DNA from: Streptomyces justiciae
GTDB lineage: Bacteria > Actinomycetota > Actinomycetes > Streptomycetales > Streptomycetaceae
Direction of reading: 5' to 3'
Length of the DNA stretch: 64,000 nt
Assembly: GCF_015163075.1 (NCBI RefSeq)
Contig: NZ_JADDXU010000019.1
Span: 1 to 64,000 of the forward strand
The position numbers and the translations under genes are program-made. Below the pieces are notes generated by a model that was given only the letters and a program-made list of their open reading frames with translations, searched no databases and was not told where the DNA came from. Below, one piece after another: positions 56,527 through 64,000 of the stretch. The first letter of the stretch is position 1, and every line of letters starts with the position of its first letter.

Positions 56527-57549
56527 TCACACGGCGGCCGGCGCCGGTCCCACCAGCTCGGACAGCACGTCCTCCATCGTCACGAAGCCGAGGACGGCAC
56601 CCGCCTCCCCCGTCACGGCCGCCAGATGGCTGCCGTCGGCGCGCAGGGCGGTGAGGGTGTCGTCCAGCGGGGTGTCGATGCGGACCCGGGTGACCGGGTG
56701 CAGCGCGGTGCGCGGGAAGGGCCGGTCGCGGTCGGCGACGCCGAGGGTGTCCTTGATGTGCAGATAGCCGAGGAGCGTGCCCTGCGGGCCGGTGACCGGG
56801 AAGCGGGAGTAGCCGGCCTCGGCGGCCATCCGCTCCAGGCGTGCCGGGGTGACCGAGGCGTCGACGGTGCGCATCCGCCGGGCCGGGACGAGGATCTCGC
56901 CGACCGGGCGGGTGCCCAGCTCCAGGGCGTCGCGCAGCCGTTCGCCGTCGGCGGGCGAGAGCAGCCCCGCCTCGCTCGCGTCGACGACCATCCGGGCCAG
57001 CTGGTCGTCGGTGAAGACCGACTCCACCTCGTCCTTCGGCTCGACGCGCAGCAGCTTCAGCAGGGTGTTGGCGAACGCGTTGACGCCGAACACCACGGGC
57101 CGCAGCACGCGGGTGAGCGCCACCAGGGGCGGGCCGAGCACCAGCGCGGTCGCCACGGGGGCGGCGAGCGCGATGTTCTTCGGCACCATCTCGCCGATCA
57201 GCATGTGCAGGTACGTCGCCACGGCGAGCGCGATGACGAACGCGATCGGGTGGACCAGGCCGTGCGGGATGTGGGCCGCCTCGAAGCCGGGCTCCAGCAG
57301 GTGTGCGATGGCCGGTTCGGCGACCGCGCCGAGCACCAGCGAGGAGACGGTGATGCCGAGCTGCGCGGTGGCCATCATCGCCGAGAGGTGCTCCAGGCCC
57401 CACAGGGTCATCCGGGCCCGCTTGTCGCCGTCCTTGGCGCGCGGTTCGATCTGGCTGCGGCGCACGGAGATCAGGGCGAACTCGCCGCCCACGAAGAACG
57501 CGTTGGTCAGCAGCGTCAGGGCGCCGATGACGAGTTGCAGGACGGTCAT
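56527..57549 (-). CDS. CNNM/CorC-type membrane protein with CBS domains
   Basis: A 340-residue member of the CNNM/hemolysin-C family. The N-terminal DUF21 membrane domain (about 1-190; VIGALTLLTNAFFVGGEFALISVRRSQIE in shorter phrases) is followed by a CBS pair (GEILVPARRMRTVDAS; VLGFVTMEDVLSEL). The CorC C-terminal domain is absent, so it is shorter than its partner. It overlaps the upstream CNNM gene by 4 bp and is probably translated with it. Likely role: Mg2+/divalent-cation efflux or sensing. Confidence 0.85.
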   Translation of the reverse strand: MTVLQLVIGALTLLTNAFFVGGEFALISVRRSQIEPRAKDGDKRARMTLWGLEHLSAMMATAQLGITVSSLVLGAVAEPAIAHLLEPGFEAAHIPHGLVHPIAFVIALAVATYLHMLIGEMVPKNIALAAPVATALVLGPPLVALTRVLRPVVFGVNAFANTLLKLLRVEPKDEVESVFTDDQLARMVVDASEAGLLSPADGERLRDALELGTRPVGEILVPARRMRTVDASVTPARLERMAAEAGYSRFPVTGPQGTLLGYLHIKDTLGVADRDRPFPRTALHPVTRVRIDTPLDDTLTALRADGSHLAAVTGEAGAVLGFVTMEDVLSELVGPAPAAV

Positions 57550-58865
57550 CGGGACTCCTCCCCCGCCTGGACCGGCACCGGGACCGGTGCGGTGATGCGG
57601 ACACGGTCGGCGCGGTGGTGCTCGACGTCGAGGACGTCGAGCACCCAGCCGTCGAGCGCGACGACATCGCCCTTGACGGGGATGCGGGCGAGCCGGGTGG
57701 CGACGAGGCCGGCGACGGTCTCGTACGGACCCTCGGGCGCCGTGAGTCCTATCTCCTCCAGCTCGTCGATGCGGACGGAGCCGTCCGCCTCCCACGCCCC
57801 CGCTCCGACGGGCGCCAGGTCGGGCGCCTCGACGGGGTCGTGCTCGTCGCGGACCTCGCCGACGACCTCCTCGACGATGTCCTCCATGGTCGCGACGCCC
57901 GCGGTGCCGCCGTACTCGTCGATGACCACGGCCATCGTGCGCGTCGTGCGCAGCCGCTCCAGCAGCCGGTCCGCGGGGAGGCTGTCCGGCACCAGCAGGG
58001 GCTCGGTGGCAAGTTCGGTGACCGGGGTGACGGCGCGCCGCTCGGGCTCCAGGGCCAGCACGTCACGGATGTGGACGGTGCCGATGACCTCGTCCAGGCT
58101 GTCGCGGTAGACCGGGAAGCGGGACAGGCCGGTGGCGTACGTCAGGTTCGCCGCGTCGGCGGCCGTGGCGTGCGCTTCCAGGGCCTGGACATCGACGCGT
58201 GGGGTCATCACGTTCTGCGCGGTCAGCTCGCCCAGGTGCAGGGTGCGCACGAACAGCTCGGCCGAGTCCGCCTCCAGGGCGCCCTCGGCGGCCGAGTGCT
58301 CGGCCAGCGCGACCAGTTCCTCGGGGCCGCGCGCGGAGGCCAGCTCCTCGGCGGGCTCCAGGCCGAGACGGCGTACGGCACGGTTCGCGGTGTCGTTGAG
58401 ATGGCGGATGAACGGGCCGAAGGCGGCCGTGAAGCCGCGCTGCGGTCCGGCCACCACCTTCGCGACCGCGAGCGGCCGGGAGATCGCCCAGTTCTTCGGG
58501 ACGAGCTCGCCGATCACCATCAGCACGACCGTGGACAGCGCCACGCCCAGGACGGTCGCCACCGTCGGAGCCGCCCCGCCCAGCCCTGCGGCCTCCAACG
58601 GGCCCCGCAGCAGAGCGGCCAGCGACGGCTCGGCGAGCATGCCGATCACCAGTGAGGTGACGGTGATGCCGAGCTGGGCGCCGGAGAGCTGGACGGTCAG
58701 CCGGCGTACGGCCTTCAGGGCGCCCTCGGCCCCGCGCTCGCCGGCCTCGGCGGCCCGTTCGAGCTCACCGCGCTCGACGGTGGTCAGGGAGAACTCGGCC
58801 GCGACGAACACCGCGCAGGCCAAGGTCAGCAGGAGGGCCGCCAGGAGCAGCAGGACCTCGGTCAC
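57546..58865 (-). CDS. CNNM/CorC-type membrane protein, full length
   Basis: A 439-residue protein. DUF21 membrane domain (about 1-195; AALLLTLACAVFVAAEFSL, AQLGITVTSLVIGMLAEPSL), a CBS pair (VMTPRVDVQALEAHATAADA; VATMEDIVEEVVGEVRDEHD) and a CorC/HlyC C-terminal transporter-associated domain (VRIDELEEIGLTAPEGPYET). Its overlap with the shorter CNNM gene suggests they form a heteromer. The 229-bp upstream gap to the acyltransferase shows no other gene and no evident Mg2+ riboswitch. Confidence 0.88.
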   Translation of the reverse strand: MTEVLLLLAALLLTLACAVFVAAEFSLTTVERGELERAAEAGERGAEGALKAVRRLTVQLSGAQLGITVTSLVIGMLAEPSLAALLRGPLEAAGLGGAAPTVATVLGVALSTVVLMVIGELVPKNWAISRPLAVAKVVAGPQRGFTAAFGPFIRHLNDTANRAVRRLGLEPAEELASARGPEELVALAEHSAAEGALEADSAELFVRTLHLGELTAQNVMTPRVDVQALEAHATAADAANLTYATGLSRFPVYRDSLDEVIGTVHIRDVLALEPERRAVTPVTELATEPLLVPDSLPADRLLERLRTTRTMAVVIDEYGGTAGVATMEDIVEEVVGEVRDEHDPVEAPDLAPVGAGAWEADGSVRIDELEEIGLTAPEGPYETVAGLVATRLARIPVKGDVVALDGWVLDVLDVEHHRADRVRITAPVPVPVQAGEESR

Positions 58866-59094
58866 CGCGCCACCCCCGTTCCCTCTGGCGGGCGGGAGGC
58901 GGCACGGCTGGTACTGGGAGGCTCACCCATCGCGGGCTCGTTTCTCCTTCTCGGGTCGGTGGATCGGGGTGTGTCGCTGCACCCCATGGTAAAGGGCGCG
59001 CAAAGCACGCTGGTCAAGAGCACAACGCTCGGGACTCCCCGGTTGTTCCGCCGATCGGTGGTTTACGTCGCCCTGAGTCGGCAAGGCGGACAGG

Positions 59095-60180
59095 ATGCCG
59101 CGCTCTGCCACCACACCCGTAACTCCAGTAAGACGAGCAACCCACCCCGCGGGTTTCACGACGGCGACGACAGAACGGCCCCAGCGGCGGGACGCGTTCT
59201 TCGACAACGCCAAGTACCTGGCGATCGTGCTGGTGGCGATGGGTCACGCGTGGGAGCCGCTGCGCTCCGACAGCCGTGCCGTGACCGCGCTCTACATGGT
59301 CGTCTACGCCTTCCACATGCCGGCGTTCATCGTGATCTCGGGCTACTTCTCGCGGACCTTCGACGCGAGCCCGGCGAAGATCAGGCGGCTGATCACCGGG
59401 GTCGTGGTCCCCTACGTCGTCTTCGAGACGGCGTACACCTATTTCACCCGCTGGTCCGACGGCGAACCGGACCGGGCGATCAGTCTGCTGGACCCGCTGT
59501 ATCTGACCTGGTTCCTGGCCGCGCTGTTCATCTGGCGGCTGACCACGCCGATCTGGCGGGCGGTGCGATGGCCGATGCCGATCGCGCTCACCGTCGCGGC
59601 CCTCGCCACCCTCACCCCGTCCATCGGCAAGGACCTCGACCTCCAGCGCACGTTGCAGTTCCTGCCGTACTTCGTGCTCGGACTGTGTCTGCGGCCCGAG
59701 CACTTCAGTCTGGTGCGGCAGTGGCGGGTGCGGATCGCGGCGGTGCCGGTCATGGTGGCGACGCTCGTGTTCGCGTACTGGGCGGTGCCGCGCATGGACT
59801 ACGCCTGGTTCTTCCACAAGGACGCCGCCGCGGACTTCGCGGTGCCCGACTGGTACGGGCCGCTCATGACGCTGGCCCTGTTCGGCTGTTCGCTGGTCCT
59901 GGTCGGCTGCTTCCTGTCGTGGGTGCCGGGTCGCCGGACGTGGTTCACCGCGCTGGGCGCGGGCACGCTCTACGGCTATCTGCTGCACGGGTTCGTCATC
60001 CAGGCCGCCAACCACTGGCACTGGTCCCACGTCGAGTGGTTCCATCAGCCGCTCGGCAAGGTCGCCGTCTCCGTGATCGCCGCCGCGGTGGTGACGGTGT
60101 TGTGCACGGCGCCGGTGCGGCGGGTGTTCCGCTGTGTGATGGAGCCGCGGATGAACTGGGCCTTCCGCAGGGAGGCCTGA
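59095..60180 (+). CDS. Acyltransferase-3 family membrane protein
   Basis: A 361-residue integral membrane O-acyltransferase with about ten helices. RDAFFDNAKYLAIVLVAMGHAW near the N-terminus carries the catalytic His expected after helix 1; AFHMPAFIVISGYFSRTF is the second family motif. It resembles fucose-4-O-acetylase-type proteins that modify extracytoplasmic sugars. Residues 1-33 are a proline/threonine-rich extension, and a later start is possible. No glycan cluster is adjacent. Confidence 0.85.
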   Translation: MPRSATTPVTPVRRATHPAGFTTATTERPQRRDAFFDNAKYLAIVLVAMGHAWEPLRSDSRAVTALYMVVYAFHMPAFIVISGYFSRTFDASPAKIRRLITGVVVPYVVFETAYTYFTRWSDGEPDRAISLLDPLYLTWFLAALFIWRLTTPIWRAVRWPMPIALTVAALATLTPSIGKDLDLQRTLQFLPYFVLGLCLRPEHFSLVRQWRVRIAAVPVMVATLVFAYWAVPRMDYAWFFHKDAAADFAVPDWYGPLMTLALFGCSLVLVGCFLSWVPGRRTWFTALGAGTLYGYLLHGFVIQAANHWHWSHVEWFHQPLGKVAVSVIAAAVVTVLCTAPVRRVFRCVMEPRMNWAFRREA

Positions 60181-60238
60181 CCTCGGTTCGAACGGGCACT
60201 CGTATGGTCACCAACGAGTGAGGGGTGGCAGACCGCCC

Positions 60239-60502
60239 ATGGAGATTTCAGGCGTCATCAGCGCGATCGTCATCGGCATCGTGATCGGTGTCCTCGGCCG
60301 GCTCGTCGTCCCGGGCCGCCAGCGCATCGGCATTCTGTGGACGATCGTCATCGGCATCGTCGCCGCGTTCATCGGAACCGGCATAGCCTCCGGCCTGGAC
60401 GTCGCCGACACCAAGGGTGTCGACTGGGTCGAGTGGCTCATCCAGATCGCCCTCGCCGCCCTCGGCGTGGTCGCGGTCAGCAAGGTGAAGCTGCGTCGTT
60501 GA
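60239..60502 (+). CDS. GlsB/YeaQ/YmgE-family small membrane protein
   Basis: An 87-residue protein with three hydrophobic segments (ISAIVIGIVIGVLGRLVVPG; GILWTIVIGIVAAFIGTGIA; IQIALAALGVVAVSKV), the glycine-rich pattern of the transglycosylase-associated/YeaQ stress family. ATG 60239 with GGGGTGG upstream; an upstream in-frame GTG at 60218 is less likely. Role is a general stress-associated membrane protein, exact function unknown. Confidence 0.88.
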   Translation: MEISGVISAIVIGIVIGVLGRLVVPGRQRIGILWTIVIGIVAAFIGTGIASGLDVADTKGVDWVEWLIQIALAALGVVAVSKVKLRR

Positions 60503-60604
60503 CGGGGTCTCGGCGGGCAGTGTGCCAGGTCACATTCAGAGCGAGAACAAGGTCACAGGCTTGCGCTCTGCTGGAACTTCAGTGATCTGCCCTAGCATCC
60601 GAGC

Positions 60605-62407
60605 ATGACGGTCCTGCCTGACGACGGGCTCGCGCTGGCCGCCGAGTTCCCTGACGCGACACACGAACAATGGCAACACCTCGTGGCCGGGGTGCTGCGC
60701 AAGTCGGGCAAGGAGGTCTCGGGCGCGGCGGCGGAGGATGCTCTGGCCACCGCGCTCGAGGACGGACTCGGCGCGCGCCCCCTGTACACCGCCCGCGACA
60801 CCGCCCCCGATCCCGGCCTGCCCGGCTTCGCCCCGTTCGTCCGCGGCGGACGGGCGCAGGGCAACACGGCCGGCGGCTGGGACGTACGCCAGCGGCACGC
60901 GGCGGCGGACGGCCAGGCCGTCCTGACCGACCTGGAGAACGGCGTCACCTCCGTGTGGCTGCCGCTCGGCGAGGGCAGCGGCATCCAGGTGTCCGAGCTC
61001 GGCCGGGTGCTCGACGGCGTCTACCTCGACCTCGCGCCGGTCGTCCTCGACGCGGGCGCCGAGACCGAGGCCGCCGCACTCGAACTGTTCAAGCTGTACG
61101 AGGAGCGCGGCGTCGCCCCCGACGCGGCGCGCGGCAACCTGGGCGCCGACCCGCTGGGCTTCGAGGCGCGCACCGGGCGGTCGTACGACCTCGCACCCGT
61201 GCTGAAGCTCGCCGAGCGCTACCCGGGTGTGCGCGCCCTGACCGTGGACGCGCTGCCGTACCACGAGGCCGGCGGCTCGGCCGCGCAGGAGCTGGGCGCC
61301 TCGTTGGCGACCGGCGTCGCGTATCTGCGGGCACTGACCGAGGCGGGGCTGAGCGCCGAACAGGCCTGCGCCCAGCTGGAGTTCCGGTACGCGGCGACCG
61401 CCGACCAGTTCCTCACCATCGCCAAGCTGCGTGCCGCGCGCCGGCTGTGGGCGCGGGTGGCCGAGGTGTGCGGGGTGCCGAAGGCGGGCGCCCAGGTGCA
61501 GCACGCGGTGACCTCGCCGGTGATGATGACGCGCCGCGACCCGTGGGTGAACATGCTGCGGGCCACGATCGCCACCCTGGCCGCCGGTGCCGGTGGTGCC
61601 GACGCCGTGACGGTGCTCCCCTTCGACCAGGAGCTGGGGCTGCCGGACGCGTTCGCCCGTCGTATCGCCCGCAACACCTCCACGATCCTCATCGAGGAGT
61701 CCCACCTCGCCCGGGTGATCGACCCGGCGGGCGGCTCCTGGTACGTGGAGCGGCTGACCGACGAACTCGCCCACGCGGCCTGGGAGTTCTTCCGGACGAT
61801 CGAGCGGGACGGCGGCCAGGCGGCCGTGCTGCGCTCGGGCCGGCTGCGCACCGACCTGGCGACGACCTGGGCGGAGCGCTCCAAGAAGCTCGCCAAGCGG
61901 CGCGAACCGGTCACCGGCGTCAGCGAGTTCCCGCACCTGGCCGAGAAGCCGGTCGTCCGCGAGCCCGCCCCCGAGCCGCTGTCCGGCGGACTGCCGCGGG
62001 TGCGCCGCGACGAGGCGTACGAGGAACTGCGCGCCCGCTCCGACGCCCATCTGGCCGCCACCGGCAGCCGCCCCCGCGTCTACCTGGCCGCGCTCGGCCC
62101 GGCCGCCGCGCACACCGCACGGCTGACGTTCGCCGCGAACCTCTTCCAGGCGGGCGGCATCGAGGCCGTCACCGAGGGCACGTTCGCGGAGAGCGGCGCC
62201 ACCGAGGTCTGCCTGTGCTCCAGCGACGCGCTCTACGCCGAACAGGCCGAGGCCACCGCCCGGGAACTGCGCGCGGCGGGTGCCACGCACGTCTCCCTCG
62301 CCGGCCGTCCGGCCGAGTACGCGGGCGTGGACTCCTACGTCTTCGCCGGCTGCGACGCCGTCTCCGTACTGACCGACGCTCTCGACCGCTTGGGGGTCTC
62401 CCGATGA
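60605..62407 (+). CDS. mutA: Methylmalonyl-CoA mutase small subunit
   Basis: The 600-residue beta subunit of the heterodimeric mutase, which interconverts methylmalonyl-CoA and succinyl-CoA. It has the TIM-barrel motifs shared with the large subunit (MMTRRDPWVNMLRATIATLAA; EESHLARVIDPAGGSWYVE) and a C-terminal B12-binding-like fold lacking the DxHxxG cobalamin motif, as expected for the small subunit. The start overlaps no gene; the stop overlaps mutB by 4 bp. Supplies methylmalonyl-CoA precursors in Streptomyces polyketide metabolism. Confidence 0.94.
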   Translation: MTVLPDDGLALAAEFPDATHEQWQHLVAGVLRKSGKEVSGAAAEDALATALEDGLGARPLYTARDTAPDPGLPGFAPFVRGGRAQGNTAGGWDVRQRHAAADGQAVLTDLENGVTSVWLPLGEGSGIQVSELGRVLDGVYLDLAPVVLDAGAETEAAALELFKLYEERGVAPDAARGNLGADPLGFEARTGRSYDLAPVLKLAERYPGVRALTVDALPYHEAGGSAAQELGASLATGVAYLRALTEAGLSAEQACAQLEFRYAATADQFLTIAKLRAARRLWARVAEVCGVPKAGAQVQHAVTSPVMMTRRDPWVNMLRATIATLAAGAGGADAVTVLPFDQELGLPDAFARRIARNTSTILIEESHLARVIDPAGGSWYVERLTDELAHAAWEFFRTIERDGGQAAVLRSGRLRTDLATTWAERSKKLAKRREPVTGVSEFPHLAEKPVVREPAPEPLSGGLPRVRRDEAYEELRARSDAHLAATGSRPRVYLAALGPAAAHTARLTFAANLFQAGGIEAVTEGTFAESGATEVCLCSSDALYAEQAEATARELRAAGATHVSLAGRPAEYAGVDSYVFAGCDAVSVLTDALDRLGVSR

Positions 62408-64000
62408 CCGTCCCCGACTTCTCCGGGATCGATCTCGGAACCCCGGCCGCCACCGGCACCGCCGACGACTGGCAGGCGGCCGTCAAGAACGCCGGTGACG
62501 GCGACGACCTGCTCTGGGAGACCCCGGAGGGCATCCCGGTCAAGCCGCTCTACACCGGGCAGGACCTGGAGGGCCTGGACTTCCTGCACACGCGTCCGGG
62601 CGTGGCGCCGTATCTGCGCGGCCCGTACCCGACGATGTACGTCAACCAGCCCTGGACGATCCGCCAGTACGCGGGTTTCTCCACGGCCGAGGAGTCCAAC
62701 GCCTTCTACCGCCGCAACCTCGCCGCCGGCCAGAAGGGCCTGTCGGTCGCCTTCGACCTGCCCACGCACCGGGGTTACGACAGCGACCACCCGCGCGTGA
62801 CCGGTGACGTCGGCATGGCGGGCGTGGCCATCGACTCCATCTACGACATGCGGCAGCTCTTCGACGGCATCCCGCTGGACAAGATGACGGTGTCGATGAC
62901 GATGAACGGTGCCGTGCTGCCGGTGCTCGCGCTCTACATCGTCGCCGCGGAGGAACAGGGCGTACCGCCCCAGAAGTTGGCCGGGACCATCCAGAACGAC
63001 ATCCTCAAGGAGTTCATGGTCCGCAACACCTACATCTATCCGCCGAAGCCGTCGATGCGGATCATCTCCGACATCTTCGCCTTCACCTCGCAGCGGATGC
63101 CGCGGTACAACTCCATCTCGATCTCCGGCTATCACATCCAGGAGGCAGGTGCGACGGCCGACCTGGAGCTGGCGTACACGCTCGCGGACGGGGTCGAGTA
63201 CATCCGCGCGGGGCGTGAAGCGGGCCTGGACGTCGACGCGTTCGCGCCCCGGCTGTCGTTCTTCTGGGCGATCGGCATGAACTTCTTCATGGAGGTCGCC
63301 AAGCTGCGCGCGGCGCGCCTGCTGTGGGCGAAGCTGGTCAAGCAGTTCGACCCGCAGAACACCAAGTCCCTTTCCCTGCGCACCCATTCGCAGACCTCGG
63401 GCTGGTCGCTGACCGCGCAGGACGTCTTCAACAACGTCACGCGTACGTGCGTGGAGGCGATGGCGGCGACGCAGGGCCACACCCAGTCGCTGCACACCAA
63501 CGCCCTCGACGAGGCGCTCGCGCTGCCCACCGACTTCTCCGCGCGCATCGCCCGCAACACCCAGCTGCTGCTCCAGCAGGAGTCGGGCACCACCCGGGTC
63601 ATCGACCCGTGGGGCGGCAGCGCGTACGTGGAGAAGCTGACGTACGACCTCGCGCGCAAGGCCTGGCAGCACATCCAGGAGGTCGAGGCGGCGGGCGGCA
63701 TGGCCAAGGCCATCGACGCCGGCATCCCGAAGCTGCGCATCGAGGAGGCCGCGGCCCGCACGCAGGCCCGCATCGACTCCGGCCGCCAGCCGGTGATCGG
63801 TGTGAACAAGTACCGGGTGGCGAACGACGAGGCGATCGAGGTCCTCAAGGTCGACAACTCCTCCGTGCGCGCCCAGCAGATCGAGAAGCTGCGCCGACTG
63901 CGCGCCGAGCGGGATGACGTCGCATGCCGGGCCGCCCTCGACGCGCTGACCCGCGCGGCGGGCGGCGAGGGCAACCTGCTGGAGCTGGCGGTGAACGCCG
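62404..64000 (+). CDS. mutB: Methylmalonyl-CoA mutase large subunit, partial (window end)
   Basis: The first 532 residues of the catalytic alpha subunit; the stop and the C-terminal B12-binding domain lie beyond 64000. Present are RPGVAPYLRGPYPTMYVNQP, the substrate-binding Tyr/Arg region WTIRQYAGFSTAEESN, LSVAFDLPTHRGYDSDHP, SISGYHIQEAGAT with the substrate-contacting residues, and SLRTHSQTSGWSLT. The ATG lies in an ATGA overlap with mutA, giving tight translational coupling. MeaB would be expected downstream. Confidence 0.95.
   Translation, partial: MTVPDFSGIDLGTPAATGTADDWQAAVKNAGDGDDLLWETPEGIPVKPLYTGQDLEGLDFLHTRPGVAPYLRGPYPTMYVNQPWTIRQYAGFSTAEESNAFYRRNLAAGQKGLSVAFDLPTHRGYDSDHPRVTGDVGMAGVAIDSIYDMRQLFDGIPLDKMTVSMTMNGAVLPVLALYIVAAEEQGVPPQKLAGTIQNDILKEFMVRNTYIYPPKPSMRIISDIFAFTSQRMPRYNSISISGYHIQEAGATADLELAYTLADGVEYIRAGREAGLDVDAFAPRLSFFWAIGMNFFMEVAKLRAARLLWAKLVKQFDPQNTKSLSLRTHSQTSGWSLTAQDVFNNVTRTCVEAMAATQGHTQSLHTNALDEALALPTDFSARIARNTQLLLQQESGTTRVIDPWGGSAYVEKLTYDLARKAWQHIQEVEAAGGMAKAIDAGIPKLRIEEAAARTQARIDSGRQPVIGVNKYRVANDEAIEVLKVDNSSVRAQQIEKLRRLRAERDDVACRAALDALTRAAGGEGNLLELAVNA

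Noticed and set aside
58866..59094. Mg2+-sensing leader upstream of the CNNM pair
   Set aside because: No ykoK/M-box-like conserved helices could be recognised by eye in the 229-bp gap.
62404..64000. Truncated mutB pseudogene
   Set aside because: The frame is intact up to the last base; it is cut only by the window end.

Overview
The window is about 72% G+C by eye, with strong G/C bias at third codon positions, many GTG starts, GTGA/ATGA overlaps between genes and foldback terminators without U-tracts. It carries typical Streptomyces families: LAL and HxlR regulators, a secreted chitosanase, a secreted trypsin-like protease and NIS siderophore synthetases. It is almost certainly a chromosomal segment of a Streptomyces or close relative. 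The first 46 bases are nearly pure G and look like a sequencing or assembly artefact. No rRNA, tRNA, insertion sequence, integrase, prophage or CRISPR array was seen.

The backbone is purine-ring and glyoxylate catabolism, in three blocks. Block A (335-7505) has allantoicase, allantoinase, the IclR-type regulator allR with a translationally coupled SUKH-like gene, a MobA/MocA-like nucleotidyltransferase and malate synthase. Block B (22689-28379) has a urate/xanthine permease, 8-oxoguanine deaminase, uricase, hydroxyisourate hydrolase, OHCU decarboxylase and a small regulator. Block C (35727-41723) has hydroxypyruvate isomerase, tartronate semialdehyde reductase, catalase and glyoxylate carboligase. 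Together they take 8-oxoguanine or urate through allantoin and ureidoglycolate towards glyoxylate, and then to glycerate or malate; catalase can remove the H2O2 made by uricase. Ureidoglycolate lyase, xanthine dehydrogenase and glycerate kinase are not in the window.

Two operator families appear to tie the blocks together. One is a 15-bp palindrome TTCC-N7-GGAA, always followed after exactly 6 bp by a second, weaker copy; it lies upstream of allB, allR, aceB, hyi and gcl, and AllR is the obvious candidate reader. The other is TCAAC-N5-GTTGA, overlapping the -35 elements of the uricase operon and catalase promoters and present in weaker form at aceB and allB.

Accessory genes fill the gaps. 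7507-22679 holds a SelW-like/HipA-like pair, two divergent NIS synthetases, a VWA-protein pair, two HxlR regulators with an aminotransferase and an MFS exporter, a 23-bp tandem repeat, an NmrA-type reductase with an AraC regulator, and a GH46 chitosanase. 28503-35555 holds a four-gene block centred on a 1514-residue TPR-CHAT (caspase-like) protein with two membrane proteins and a small zinc-ribbon protein. This block is the best candidate for a little-described signalling or conflict system.

After 41900 the genes are a zinc-ribbon protein with a degraded Mrr-like domain, a GNAT acetyltransferase, two acyl-CoA synthetases with a LuxR-type regulator, a LAL regulator beside a trypsin-like protease, a tautomerase/LysR/AlkZ-like glycosylase run, a CorA transporter, dihydrolipoyl dehydrogenase, a CNNM/CorC pair, an acyltransferase, a small stress membrane protein, and methylmalonyl-CoA mutase mutA-mutB. 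mutB is cut by the window end.
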